A stretch of DNA of 64,000 nt. Origin: Arthrobacter woluwensis (lineage in GTDB: Bacteria > Actinomycetota > Actinomycetes > Actinomycetales > Micrococcaceae). The stretch's first letter is position 1, and the number at the start of each line of letters is the position of its first letter. Below are positions 35,499-44,431 of this stretch, in pieces. The position numbers and the translations under genes are program-made. The stretch covers positions 1,550,001 to 1,614,000 of the forward strand of contig NZ_JAUSXR010000001.1 of assembly GCF_030816155.1 (NCBI RefSeq), written 5' to 3'. The notes under the pieces were generated by a model, which was not told the origin of the DNA, did no database searches, and saw nothing but the letters and a program-made list of their open reading frames with translations.

Positions 35499-36425
35499 AT
35501 GTTCAATCCCTTACCTGTCGTACTCTCGTTCCTCCTGATCGCCCTGGTGATCTTCGTCCTGATCGTGCTGATCCGCTCGGTCCGGATCGTGCCGCAGGCC
35601 CGTGCCGGGGTGGTGGAACGTCTCGGGAAGTACCAGCGCACGCTGAATCCGGGTCTGACCATCCTCATCCCGTTCGTGGACCGTCTGCTGCCTCTCCTGG
35701 ACCTCCGCGAGCAGGTGGTCTCGTTCCCGCCGCAACCCGTCATCACCGAGGACAACCTCGTGGTGTCGATCGACACCGTGGTCTACTTCCAGGTCACGGA
35801 CGCCCGCGCAGCCACCTATGAGATCGCCAACTACATCCAGGCCGTCGAGCAGCTCACCACCACGACGCTCCGCAACGTGGTCGGCGGGCTCAACCTGGAG
35901 CAGGCTCTGACCAGCCGCGACCAGATCAACGGCCAGCTGCGCGGCGTCCTCGACGAGGCCACCGGACGCTGGGGCATCCGCGTCTCCCGCGTGGAGCTCA
36001 AGGCCATCGATCCGCCCCTCTCCATCCAGGACTCGATGGAGAAGCAGATGCGCGCCGAGCGTGACCGCCGTGCCGCGATCCTCACAGCGGAAGGCACCAA
36101 GCAGTCCCAGATCCTGACCGCGGAAGGTGAGCGTCAGGCCGCCATCCTCAAGGCCGAAGGTGATGCGAAGGCCGCGATCCTGCGGGCCGACGGTGAAGCC
36201 CAGGCCATCCAGAAGGTCTTCGACGCGATCCACGCCGGGCGTCCTGACCAGAAGCTGCTGGCGTACCAGTACCTCCAGACGCTTCCCAAGCTGGCCGAAG
36301 GAACGTCCAACAAGCTCTGGATCATCCCGAGCGAGGTGGGCGAGGCCCTCAAGGGCATCGGCGGCGTGCTCGGCAATGTGGCGCCCGACGCCGGCGACTC
36401 CACCGGTGGCGTGCCGCGCCACTGA
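35499..36425 (+). CDS. SPFH/Band 7 (stomatin/prohibitin-like) membrane protein
   Basis: A 308-residue protein: one N-terminal membrane helix (about residues 8-27), the SPFH domain (about 30-190) with RAGVVERLGKYQRTLNPGLT and the DARAATYEIANYIQAVEQLT segment, then a long helix (about 190-250) with repeated ILTAEG/ILKAEG units for assembly. It scaffolds membrane proteins or controls membrane proteases. Operon with nfeD; a hairpin follows. Confidence 0.93.
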   Translation: MFNPLPVVLSFLLIALVIFVLIVLIRSVRIVPQARAGVVERLGKYQRTLNPGLTILIPFVDRLLPLLDLREQVVSFPPQPVITEDNLVVSIDTVVYFQVTDARAATYEIANYIQAVEQLTTTTLRNVVGGLNLEQALTSRDQINGQLRGVLDEATGRWGIRVSRVELKAIDPPLSIQDSMEKQMRAERDRRAAILTAEGTKQSQILTAEGERQAAILKAEGDAKAAILRADGEAQAIQKVFDAIHAGRPDQKLLAYQYLQTLPKLAEGTSNKLWIIPSEVGEALKGIGGVLGNVAPDAGDSTGGVPRH

Positions 36426-36456
36426 CGCTCCGGCTCCGGAGTCCTCTCAGCAGTGC

Positions 36457-36486
36457 CCACCGGCCTCGTTTCGACGGGGCCGGTGG
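36457..36486 (+). terminator. Hairpin after the NfeD-SPFH operon
   Basis: A 9-bp stem CCACCGGCC with GGCCGGTGG and a 12-base loop, 31 bases after the stop. Confidence 0.65.
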
Positions 36487-36543
36487 TGTATGGCCCGCGA
36501 AGCGGCTCCGGTGCCGTAAAATGGGTGGTTGCGCCTCGGGAGC

Positions 36544-36573
36544 GGGAACAAGTCCGGCTCCGGAAGCGTTGCA
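36544..36573 (+). promoter_or_regulatory. SigR/SigH-type promoter of rbpA
   Basis: GGGAAC (36544-36549), 18 bases, GTTGCA (36568-36573). This fits the GGGAAY-N18-GTT pattern of the oxidative-stress sigma factor SigR/SigH. In Streptomyces rbpA belongs to that regulon. The -10 element lies 71 bases before the rbpA start. Confidence 0.75.
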
Positions 36574-36644
36574 TTCGACAGGGTATCCCCCAGGCCATCG
36601 AGCCAGGGTGAGTGCCGTGGAACCCGGTCAGCGAGGGAGAAGAA

Positions 36645-36989
36645 ATGAGCGATCGCAGCCTGCGAGGCATGCGCCTTGGCGCACAGAGCATGGAGAGCGA
36701 ATCCGGTGTGGAGCCGGCGCCGCGCCAGCGTGTGGAGTACCGTTGCGCTGATGGTGAGCAGGTTTTCGTGACCTTTGCCGCCGAAGCGGAGATCCCCCCG
36801 GTCTGGACGTCCAAGACCGGCAAGGAAGCGATTCTGGTGGACGGCGAGAAGCCGGTCGACGCCAATGAGAAGGCGGCCCGCACCCACTGGGACATGCTGC
36901 TGGAACGCCGTTCCATCCCCGAGCTGGAGCAGATCCTTGAGGACCGCCTCAAGATCCTCCGCGAACGCCGGGGAGCACGCGCCAGCTGA
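36645..36989 (+). CDS. rbpA: RNA polymerase-binding protein RbpA
   Basis: A 114-residue actinobacterial transcription factor that binds RNA polymerase and the main sigma factor and steadies open promoter complexes. The N-terminal tail SLRGMRLGAQSMESESGVEP (about residues 5-24), the core RVEYRCADGEQVFVTFA (about 29-45), and the sigma-interaction end with THWDMLLERRSIPELEQILE are all present. GAGGGAG precedes the ATG. A SigR-type promoter lies upstream and a strong terminator downstream. Confidence 0.96.
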   Translation: MSDRSLRGMRLGAQSMESESGVEPAPRQRVEYRCADGEQVFVTFAAEAEIPPVWTSKTGKEAILVDGEKPVDANEKAARTHWDMLLERRSIPELEQILEDRLKILRERRGARAS

Positions 36990-37013
36990 CACCGCTGGAC
37001 GACGACATGAAGG

Positions 37014-37045
37014 AAGGGCCGGAACCCGTGGGTTCCGGCCCTTTC
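37014..37045 (+). terminator. Intrinsic terminator of rbpA
   Basis: AAGGGCCGGAACCC pairs with GGGTTCCGGCCCTT (37014-37027 with 37030-37043), followed by a short T-rich tail. One of the clearest terminators in the window. Confidence 0.85.
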
Positions 37046-37104
37046 TGCGTCTCAGGTCTCTGTTTCAAGTCCACCCCGAGCGAGGCGCCTCTCGGCGCAG
37101 GGGG

Positions 37105-37839
37105 TCAGCGCTTGCGGCCGCCCGTGAGGGCGTGCCAGCGGGCGTTCAGACCCCACTTGGTCACGTTGATCATGGCTTCCACCACGATGTTGCCGCTCAT
37201 CTTCGAGGTGCCGAACTCGCGCTCGACGAAGGTGATCGGAACCTCCTTGATGGTCAGACCCGCCTTGGCCGTGCGCCACTTGAGGTCCACCTGGAAGCCG
37301 TAGCCCTTCGACTCCACCAGGTCCAGATCGATCGTCTGCAGGGTGGTGGCGCGGAAGGCGTTGTAGCCGCCGGTGAGGTCACGGATCGGAAGCCCGAGCA
37401 TGGTCCGTGCGTAGAAGGAGCCGCACCGTGAGATCAGCTGGCGGTGGGCCGGCCAGTTGACGACCTCTCCCCCGGGCACCCAGCGCGAACCGATCGCGAG
37501 ATCGGCGCCGTCCTCCACGGCCTTCAGGAGCAGAGGAAGCTGCTCCGGCTGGTGCGAACCGTCGGCGTCGAGTTCCACGAGGACGTCATAGCCTTCGCTG
37601 AGACCCCACTTGAAACCGGCGATGTACGCCGCGCCCAGTCCTTCCTTGCCCTTGCGATGCAGGACCTTGACCTGGGAGTCCTCCGCCGCGATCTGATCCG
37701 CCAGGCGTCCCGTGCCGTCGGGGCTGTTGTCATCCACCACGAGCACATCGGTGGCCGGCACCGCAGCGCGCACCCGAGCGAGCGTCTTCGGGAGGGACTC
37801 GAGTTCATTGAACGTGGGGATGATGGTCAGGACGCGCAA
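37105..37839 (-). CDS. Polyprenol-phosphate mannosyltransferase (Ppm1-type GT2)
   Basis: Moves mannose from GDP-mannose to a polyprenyl phosphate on the inner membrane face, supplying donor for cell-wall glycans and protein mannosylation. The 244-residue soluble GT2 domain shows TIIPTFNELESLPKTLARV (about residues 5-23), VLVVDDNSPDGTG (about 32-44), VELDADGSHQPEQL (about 87-100) and REFGTSKMSG. It lacks the membrane acyltransferase part fused in some mycobacteria. Starts at TTG with GGAAAG upstream. A long leader with a possible structured RNA lies ahead of it. Confidence 0.9.
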   Translation of the reverse strand: MRVLTIIPTFNELESLPKTLARVRAAVPATDVLVVDDNSPDGTGRLADQIAAEDSQVKVLHRKGKEGLGAAYIAGFKWGLSEGYDVLVELDADGSHQPEQLPLLLKAVEDGADLAIGSRWVPGGEVVNWPAHRQLISRCGSFYARTMLGLPIRDLTGGYNAFRATTLQTIDLDLVESKGYGFQVDLKWRTAKAGLTIKEVPITFVEREFGTSKMSGNIVVEAMINVTKWGLNARWHALTGGRKR

Positions 37840-38013
37840 AGAGGCTTTCCATTCTGCTCGGGACAGCTGGCCGCGCCGCTCGGATCACCGGAGGTGCCAG
37901 CAGGGCGCAAAGTCTCATTATAAGTCACGAGGCGGAGGCCTTCCGGTCAACCCCGTGCTTCCGGGCCGCGGGACCGCAGGCGCCGGGCCGTCTCCCGTGG
38001 GCGGAAGCCTGGA

Positions 38014-38210
38014 GAACAAAAGAACGGGCCCGGTGGAGAAGGACCAGTCGCAGACGGCACACACATGTCCGCTACAACTGTTTTCTGCTACCACCAGGCC
38101 CGTTCAGACGTGCCGCCACCGTGACGCTGGGATCTCCGGCGTGGCCGGGTTCCCTGAGCTGTCCTGCCGATGAGGCTGGATGGCCTAAGAGACCTCATGA
38201 CCACCCGTGA
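38014..38210 (-). ncRNA. Candidate structured RNA with own promoter and terminator
   Basis: In the 496-base gap (37840-38335) between the amidohydrolase and mannosyltransferase genes, the minus strand has a promoter (38217-38244) and then three stem-loops. The first is ATGAGG/CCTCAT (complement at 38170-38175 and 38193-38198). The second is CCGGC/GCCGG inside GGGA/TCCC (38129-38154). The third is a 15-bp stem with one mismatch (38022-38036 with 38091-38105) enclosing a 54-base loop and followed by TTTTGTTCT. It does not match tmRNA, RNase P or SRP RNA features. It may instead be the leader of the mannosyltransferase mRNA. No protein gene was recognised in the gap. Confidence 0.45.
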
Positions 38211-38216
38211 TGTACA

Positions 38217-38244
38217 ACTCTACGGTCCATGAACTTGCTGTCAA
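38217..38244 (-). promoter_or_regulatory. Housekeeping-type promoter in the 38.2-kb gap
   Basis: On the minus strand, -35 TTGACA (38239-38244) and -10 TAGAGT (38217-38222) are separated by 16 bases. It lies about 380 bases upstream of the mannosyltransferase start, with the candidate RNA between. Confidence 0.65.
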
Positions 38245-38335
38245 CCCCGGTCGTGAACTGCAAGGACATGCTTCGTCGCAGTTCAGGAGGGGGTTCCGGG
38301 GAGACCGCTCAGCCGGCTTTTCTGAGGGGAATCCT

Positions 38336-39982
38336 TCAGATCTCCTCGGAGCGGTACAGCTCCACTCCCTCGGAGACGGTCTGCAGGCACCGGGGCTCAG
38401 CCCCGTCCAATGCCGGGAGCAGAGGAGTGCGGGCCCGGGGATCGGTGCTCCAGGACGCCACACGATCGTCCGCGACCTGCACCATCAGGCTTTCGACCTC
38501 CCACACGGCGTAATTGGCCGGGGCTCCGGGGACCAGCTGGCCGTTGAGCGGGTTGGCGTCCCGCGCTGCGCGCCATCCTGCCCGAGTGTGCCCGATGAAC
38601 GCGGCACGCGCGGAGATGCCCTGCCCCTCGGACCGGTGATCCAGGCAGGCACGGATGCTGTCCCAGGGGCGCAGCGGGGTGACGGGGGCGTCGCTGCCGA
38701 ACGCCAGTGGGACACCGGCCCGGTACAGGTCCGCGAACGGATTCATCGAAGCCCACCGCGAGCCGAGGCGCTGCGCGTACATGCCGTCGGGGCCTCCCCA
38801 GGCGGCGTCGAAGGCCGGCTGCGCGCTCACGCTCACGGAGTGCGAGACCAGCGCCGCGATGTGATCGGCGTCGAGCATCTCGGCGTGCTCCACCCGGTGG
38901 CCTGCGCGCCGCACCGCGGACTCCCCCAGCCTTGCGGACGTGCGGTCCAGGGCGTCCACGACGACGTCGAGCGCCGCGTCACCGATCGCATGGAAACCAC
39001 CCTGCAAACCCAGTTCGGTGCAGGCGATGAGGTGCTCCGCGGCCGCCTCCGCCGAGAGGTACCGGGAACCGGAATTGCCGGGGGCATCCGCGTAGTCGGC
39101 GCGGAGCAGGGCCGTGCGGGAGCCGAGCGAGCCGTCGATGTTGAGATCGCCGGCCAGCCCCAGCACCGGGACATCGAGTTCCTGCAGCAGCGCGCGGGCC
39201 TGCTCCACGGTCTCCACGGCCTGGCCCCAATACGGAAGGATCCGCGGACCGGCGCCTGGAGTGGCGTTCCATGCCACGGCACTCCGGAGATCGTCCATGC
39301 CGGCGATCGTGGGCCCGGACATCTCAGCGAGAGCCACATACCCCTGCCGGGCAGCGGCATCCAGGGCGACCTTCTGGTACTGCTCGCGCTGAGCCGAGCC
39401 GAAGCGCCGCACGGCCTGACGCACCGCGCCATGGGCCTCGAGGCTGAGGACGGATTCCCCGGAGTTCCCGCGAAGACCCGTGAGGTCACCTGCCAGGGCC
39501 AGCGCCGCGCGGTTGACCAGCGCCGAGTGGACATCGATGCGTGTGAGGTACACGGGACGGCCGCCCGCCGCCCTGTCCAGCTCGTCGAGCGTCGGGAGCC
39601 CGGGAACGGCCCACTGGGCGTCGTCCCACGAGTGGCCGAACACCGTCTCCCCCGGCCCGAGCGCCGCGGCGGCGGAGGACACCGCGTCCAGCAGCTCCCG
39701 CGAGGTGCTCACGGAACTGAGATCCAGGGATGCGAGGGCCAGACCCGTCTCCGTCAGATGGACGTGCGAGTCCACGAATCCGGGGACCACGAGGGCCCCG
39801 CGGAGGTCGACCAGTTCCATGCGATCGTCACGGAGCGACTGTGCCGCCTGTTCCGACCCGATCCAGGCGACCGTGTCGCCGTCCACCAGCATGGCCGTGG
39901 CGAACGGATCCGCCGCCGAATACACGCTGCCGTTGACATACAGCCTGAGCCGTGATGCGGTGCCGGACCGTCCGTCGTTCAT
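38336..39982 (-). CDS. Amidohydrolase, YtcJ-like
   Basis: A 548-residue metal-dependent hydrolase of the amidohydrolase superfamily. The metal site begins with GFVDSHVHLTETGLALASLD (about residues 68-87, HxH). Later ligands are in GGFHAIGDAALD (about 328-339) and HRVEHAEMLD (about 359-368); the catalytic Asp is in FGSDAPV (about 443-449). YtcJ-type enzymes act on amides or N-formyl compounds; the true substrate is not known. The ATG at 39982 has GTGAGG upstream. Confidence 0.88.
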   Translation of the reverse strand: MNDGRSGTASRLRLYVNGSVYSAADPFATAMLVDGDTVAWIGSEQAAQSLRDDRMELVDLRGALVVPGFVDSHVHLTETGLALASLDLSSVSTSRELLDAVSSAAAALGPGETVFGHSWDDAQWAVPGLPTLDELDRAAGGRPVYLTRIDVHSALVNRAALALAGDLTGLRGNSGESVLSLEAHGAVRQAVRRFGSAQREQYQKVALDAAARQGYVALAEMSGPTIAGMDDLRSAVAWNATPGAGPRILPYWGQAVETVEQARALLQELDVPVLGLAGDLNIDGSLGSRTALLRADYADAPGNSGSRYLSAEAAAEHLIACTELGLQGGFHAIGDAALDVVVDALDRTSARLGESAVRRAGHRVEHAEMLDADHIAALVSHSVSVSAQPAFDAAWGGPDGMYAQRLGSRWASMNPFADLYRAGVPLAFGSDAPVTPLRPWDSIRACLDHRSEGQGISARAAFIGHTRAGWRAARDANPLNGQLVPGAPANYAVWEVESLMVQVADDRVASWSTDPRARTPLLPALDGAEPRCLQTVSEGVELYRSEEI

Positions 39983-40019
39983 TGCTGACCTCACACTTCC
40001 TGTCACTGCTGCCCCTGGC

Positions 40020-42852
40020 TCACTCGCTCAGGGATGAATAGGACACCACGCCACGGCGGATCCGGGTGATCGCTTCGCGGCAGATGCGCTGAATCCGCGG
40101 ATCCAGTCCGGGGACGCCCGCGATCTGGTCGAGCAGATCGATGACCTGGCGGACCCAGCGGACGAAGTCGCCGGCGGCCAGATCGCTGCCTGCGAGAACC
40201 TCCTGCAAGCGGCGGCCCTTCGCCCACTTGTACATCGGCCAGATGAGCTGAAGCTCGGGTTCGGCCGTGAGCGGGAGCTTGTGGCGCTTCTCCGCCTCGG
40301 AGAGCCGTTCCCACTCCCGGACCACGATCTCCACCGCGCTCTCGAGCGAGATGCTCGGCATGCGCGGAGGCACGGTGCCGTCGTCGCGCTTGGACTGGTA
40401 CAGCAGGACCGTGACGAAAGCGGCCATCTCCGAGGCGTCCAGATCGTCGAAGGCGCCCTCGCGGAGAGCCTGGGCGATCAGGAGGTCCCGGTCGCCGTAG
40501 ATCCGTCGCAGTCGCTTCCCCGCGTCGGTGATCTGCTCCTTGCCGTAGCGGGATTCCAGGTAGCCGAATTCCTCCAGGAGACCGCAGAGGCGGTCGAAGG
40601 TGCGGGCGATCGTGTTGGTCCTGCCCTGGATCTGGGCGAGCAGCGTGTCCGTCTCGGCCCTCAGGCGCCACCAGCGCTCACCCCAGCGAGCGTGGTTCTC
40701 CCGGTCGTGGCAGCCGTGGCACGGGTGCGCCGCCATCTCCTTGCGGAGCTGCACGATCCGCGCTTCGGTGTCGCGGCTCCCCTCGGCCTTCCGGCGTGCC
40801 TTGGGGCCGGAGAGACCCGTGGCGCCGTCGAGGATCCCCCGCTTGTACAGTTCGTGCCGCATGGTCGATGCCAGGGCGCGGCGGTCCTTGGGCGTCTTCG
40901 CGTTGAAGTTCTTGCCGATGCGCACACGGAACAGCGCATCCACCGGGCCCTGCAGGTCGCCCAGGCCAATGCGGCGCAACTGGGTGGTCGTTGGTCAGGA
41001 CCGCTGGGCGCGGCTCGTGGGCGTTGGTGTCCGCATTGAGCACGACGGCGTATCCCTGGACCCGCTCGCCGTCCAGGTGGATGACATCGCCGGGCATCAG
41101 CTTGGTGAGCGAGGAGACCATCCAATTCCGGGCGGCCCGCTTGTTCTCCTTGGCCGCCTGGCCCTCCAGGCTGGACAGCTCCTGGCGGAGCCGGGCGTAC
41201 TCCTCGAAGTCGCCCAGGTGGCAACGCATGGCCTCCGCGTACCCTTCGAGGGACTCCTCGCGGCTGCGCACCTGCCGCGCCAGATCCACCACGGACCGGT
41301 CCGCCTGGAACTGCGCGAAGGACGACTCGAGGATCTCCCTCGACCTGCCACGGCCGAACTGGGCGAGCAGGTTGATGGACATGTTGTAGCCGGGGCGGAA
41401 GCTCGAGTTGAGCGGGTACGTGCGCTTCGAGGCCAGGCCCGCGACCGCCTGGGGGTCGATGCCTTCGTGCCACAGGACCACGGCGTGGCCTTCGACGTCG
41501 ATCCCGCGCCGTCCGGCCCGGCCGGTCAGCTGGGTGTACTCCCCCGCGGTGATGCCCACCCGGGATTCACCGTTGAACTTGTCCAGCTTCTCGAGCACGA
41601 CGGCGCGCGCCGGCATGTTCACGCCGAGCGCGAGAGTCTCCGTGGCGAACACGACCCGCACGAGGCCCTCCGCGAACAGGTCCTCGACCGTCTCCTTGAA
41701 GGCCGGCAGCAGACCGGCATGGTGCGAGGCGATGCCGCGCAGCAACCCGTCCCGCCAGGCCCAGAAGCCGAGGATGTCCAGGTCCTCCCCGGGGATGTCC
41801 CGGCTGGCCTCCTCCACGCGTGCGGCGATGATCTGGCGTTCGCGTTCCGTGGTCAGCCAGAGGTCCGCCGCGGCGCACTGCTGCACGGCGGCGTCACAGG
41901 CGGCCCGGGAGAAGATGAAGTAGATGGCGGGCAGCAACCCGCGGGATTCGAGCGCCTGGACCGCTGCCGGCCGGGACACCCGCGGGACGGTGGGGCGGGG
42001 TTCGCTCCGGCCATGGGCCCGGTCGTGGCGTTTCCTGCCGCGGACCGACTGCGGACCGCGGCGGCCGGAGGACGGACGGACCATCTTGAGGAGCTCGGGG
42101 TTGACCTCCAGGTGTGCGGGGGCTTCGCCGTCGTCCTCCGCTCCTGTCTGTTGCGGCTCGGCGAACAGATCCAGGACCTGGCGCCCCGCCATGACGTGCT
42201 GCCACAGGGGCACGGGCCGGTGCTCGGAGACCACGATCGCGGTGTCACCCCGGACGGCCGCGAGCCACGCTCCGAACTCCTCGGCGTTGGACACGGTGGC
42301 GCTGAGCGAGACCAGCTGGACCTCGCGCGGGAGGTGGATGATGACTTCTTCCCAGACGGCGCCCCGGAAGCGGTCGGCGAGGTAGTGGACCTCGTCCATG
42401 ACCACGTAGGCCAGCCCCGCCAGAGCATCCGAGTCGGCGTAGAGCATGTTCCGCAGGACCTCGGTGGTCATGACCACGATCGGCGCGTGCGGATTGATGT
42501 TCGTGTCGCCCGTCAGAAGGCCCACTTGATCCGAGCCGTACTTCTCGGCCAGCTCGCTGTATTTCTGATTGCTCAGCGCCTTGATGGGCGTGGTGTAGAA
42601 GGCCTTCCGCCCCTGCCGGAGGGCGCAGAACACGGCGAACTCGCCGAGGATGGTCTTGCCGGCGCCGGTCGGCGCCGCGAGGAGGACCCCGCGGCCCTCT
42701 TCCAGGGCACGGCACGCGTCGACCTGGAAGTCATCGAGGTCGAAGGCCAGGGTCTGCCGGAATGCCCGGAGTGCGCTGTTGCTCTCGCTGTTCCTGGCTT
42801 TGGCCGCGGCGTACTTCTCGGCGGGAGTCAGGGGCTCACTCATTTGAGGCAT
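40020..42852 (-). CDS. helY: Ski2/Mtr4-like DEAD/DEAH helicase HelY, with a frameshift
   Basis: A large RNA helicase, 943 residues if one base is removed. Walker A is APTGAGKT (residues 60-67) and the DExH box is DEVH (153-156); VFATETLALGVNMPAR and QLTGRAGRRGID mark the second helicase domain. The frame breaks at 40982-40984: upstream it reads AVLTNDH, then continues as LRRIGLGDL only in another frame. Taking one G from the GGG (minus-strand CCC) restores NDHQLRRIGLGDL. The C-terminal 319 residues (40020-40979) are otherwise intact. Position beside tatC, tatA and pafBC matches mycobacterial helY. Confidence 0.88.
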
Positions 42853-42910
42853 TACTCAAGGGTATCGGCATTCAGGCCCGCCCCACGCCGGGCCACGGCG
42901 GCTTAACCAG

Positions 42911-42939
42911 CAAGACCGGCCCCCTGGGGACCGGTCTTG
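42911..42939. terminator. Hairpin between tatC and helY
   Basis: CAAGACCGG (42911-42919) pairs with CCGGTCTTG (42931-42939); the loop can itself pair through CCCC/GGGG. Probably ends the pafBC-tatA-tatC transcript. Confidence 0.7.
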
Positions 42940-42950
42940 TGAAGAGTGCC

Positions 42951-43787
42951 TCAGAGTTTCCCGAGATCCTCCGTGGGAGTGGCGACGTCGGCGGAGGCGT
43001 CCGTCTCCTCGGCCTGCTTGCCTTCACGGCGCGCACGGCGCTTGTCATTGACCAGGCACACGCCGATGGCCAGGAAGAACAGGGCCAGCAAGGGCAGCGC
43101 GAGCATGAACATCGAGATCGCGTCCGCGCCCGGCGCCGCGATGGCCGCCAGCACGAACACGGCGAACACGGTGATCCGCCAGGCCTTCAGGATGGTCTTG
43201 CCACTGACGACCCCCGCCAGGTTGACGCCCACCAGGATCACGGGGACCAGGAAGGCCAGCCCCAGGAAGAGCATGGTGTGCGTCGCGAAGGTCAGGTAGT
43301 CGTCCGCGCTGATGAGGTTGGACGCGTTGTCCGGCGTGAAATGCAACAGTGCGCGCACCACATTGGGGATCACGGACCACGCCACGTAGACGCCCACCAG
43401 GAACAGCGGAATGGCCGCCGTCATGAAGCCCAGGGTGTACCGGCGTTCCTTACGGGTCAGGCCAGGCGTGACGAACGCCCAGATCTGGTAGATCCACACC
43501 GGGCTGGAGATGACCAGACCGATCTGGATCGCGATCCGCAGCTGGAACTCGAACGGCGACGCGATCGAAGAAAAGTTCATCGATGCGTTCCGGTGCATCT
43601 CCTGGGCGATCTGCTCCAGAGGAGCCGACAAGGAGGCGATGACCGGCGGGTAGAGGAACCACCCGACGACGGTGGTGACAGCGAGGGCGATCAGGCTCTT
43701 GAAGAGCCGGTTCTTCAGTTCCTTGAAGTGATCGAGGAGGGCCATGCGGCCCTCGGGATTCCTCCGAGGGCCCTTGGTGAGTGCCAC
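42951..43787 (-). CDS. tatC: Twin-arginine translocase subunit TatC
   Basis: The receptor subunit of the Tat system, which exports folded proteins. A 278-residue protein with six membrane helices; MALLDHFKELKNRLFKSLIA (about residues 15-34) and SPFEFQLRIAIQIGLVISSP (about 77-96) are hallmark regions, with PGLTRKERR after the third segment. The C-terminal tail is long and charged. GTG start seven bases after tatA. Forms one unit with tatA and, probably, the genes upstream. Confidence 0.96.
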   Translation of the reverse strand: MALTKGPRRNPEGRMALLDHFKELKNRLFKSLIALAVTTVVGWFLYPPVIASLSAPLEQIAQEMHRNASMNFSSIASPFEFQLRIAIQIGLVISSPVWIYQIWAFVTPGLTRKERRYTLGFMTAAIPLFLVGVYVAWSVIPNVVRALLHFTPDNASNLISADDYLTFATHTMLFLGLAFLVPVILVGVNLAGVVSGKTILKAWRITVFAVFVLAAIAAPGADAISMFMLALPLLALFFLAIGVCLVNDKRRARREGKQAEETDASADVATPTEDLGKL

Positions 43788-43793
43788 TTCGCC

Positions 43794-44057
43794 TTAAGCG
43801 TTGCCGGACGGCGGAGTCTGCTCGCCGTTGTCCTTGGTGGCAGCCTCGGGGTGCTGCACGACCTTGCCCTCAACGGGCTCCTCGGCCTTGGCCTTGGAGG
43901 GGCTTTCGTCCTTCATCTGCTTGACCTCGGACTTCATGATGCGCATCGACTGTCCGAGGCTGCGCGCCATCTGAGGAAGCTTGGGGGCCGCGAACAGCAG
44001 CAGCGCCACGATGATGATGATCACGATGGGCCAGGGGCCATCAAAAAGTCGTCCCAT
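43794..44057 (-). CDS. tatA: Twin-arginine translocase subunit TatA
   Basis: The pore-forming subunit of the Tat system. An 87-residue protein: one N-terminal membrane helix (about residues 9-24), the hinge FAAPKLPQMARSLGQSMRIM (about 22-41) as amphipathic helix, and an acidic/Lys-rich tail. Lies directly before tatC. Confidence 0.95.
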   Translation of the reverse strand: MGRLFDGPWPIVIIIIVALLLFAAPKLPQMARSLGQSMRIMKSEVKQMKDESPSKAKAEEPVEGKVVQHPEAATKDNGEQTPPSGNA

Positions 44058-44077
44058 GTCGGGGTCCTTTCTCTTTC

Positions 44078-44431
44078 TTAAATCATAGGGCGCTCGAGGC
44101 CCACATCGCGCAGCTTCTGTGCCCGGTGGGCCGCTGCACGACGGACCACACGACGTTGCCGCCGAAGTTCACGGCGCTCGGCCTTCCCCGCTTCATAGCG
44201 GGCGCGCATCTCCTCAGGATCGGCATGGATTCCGAGGACTTCCAGACGATGTTCGGGAAGCGGTGTGCGCGGACTGTCCGAGTCCAACCCGGACAGCATA
44301 TCCGCCGCGGACCCGAGCTGACGCATCATGGCCGTGAACTGTCGGAAAAGCTTGATTCCGAGCACCACGAACAGCAAAGCGCTGAGGGCGAGGATCGCCA
44401 CCCAGATGAGAATCCAGGACCACCACGGCAT
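44078..44431 (-). CDS. Single-pass membrane protein of unknown function
   Basis: A 117-residue protein with one N-terminal membrane helix (about residues 5-27) and a long, strongly basic C-terminal helix (about 78-110). No known domain was recognised. Its ATG shares one base with the pafBC stop (TGATG) and tatA follows 20 bases on, so it is co-expressed with both. The conserved position suggests a link to the Tat or PafBC functions, but nothing in the protein shows it. Confidence 0.75.
   Translation of the reverse strand: MPWWSWILIWVAILALSALLFVVLGIKLFRQFTAMMRQLGSAADMLSGLDSDSPRTPLPEHRLEVLGIHADPEEMRARYEAGKAERRELRRQRRVVRRAAAHRAQKLRDVGLERPMI

Noticed and set aside
38060-38119. Plus-strand leader peptide beginning MSATTVFCYHQ
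   Set aside because: There is no plus-strand gene downstream to control and no ribosome site; the region is better explained by the minus-strand stem-loop.
38207-39955. Plus-strand open frame of 582 residues opposite the amidohydrolase
   Set aside because: Antisense shadow; the minus-strand protein carries all the metal-binding motifs.
40600-42906. Very long plus-strand open frame (768 residues) opposite helY
   Set aside because: It is an antisense shadow of a clear helicase, common in high-GC DNA. Composition is rich in Gly, Arg, His and Asp, with no domain and no ribosome site.
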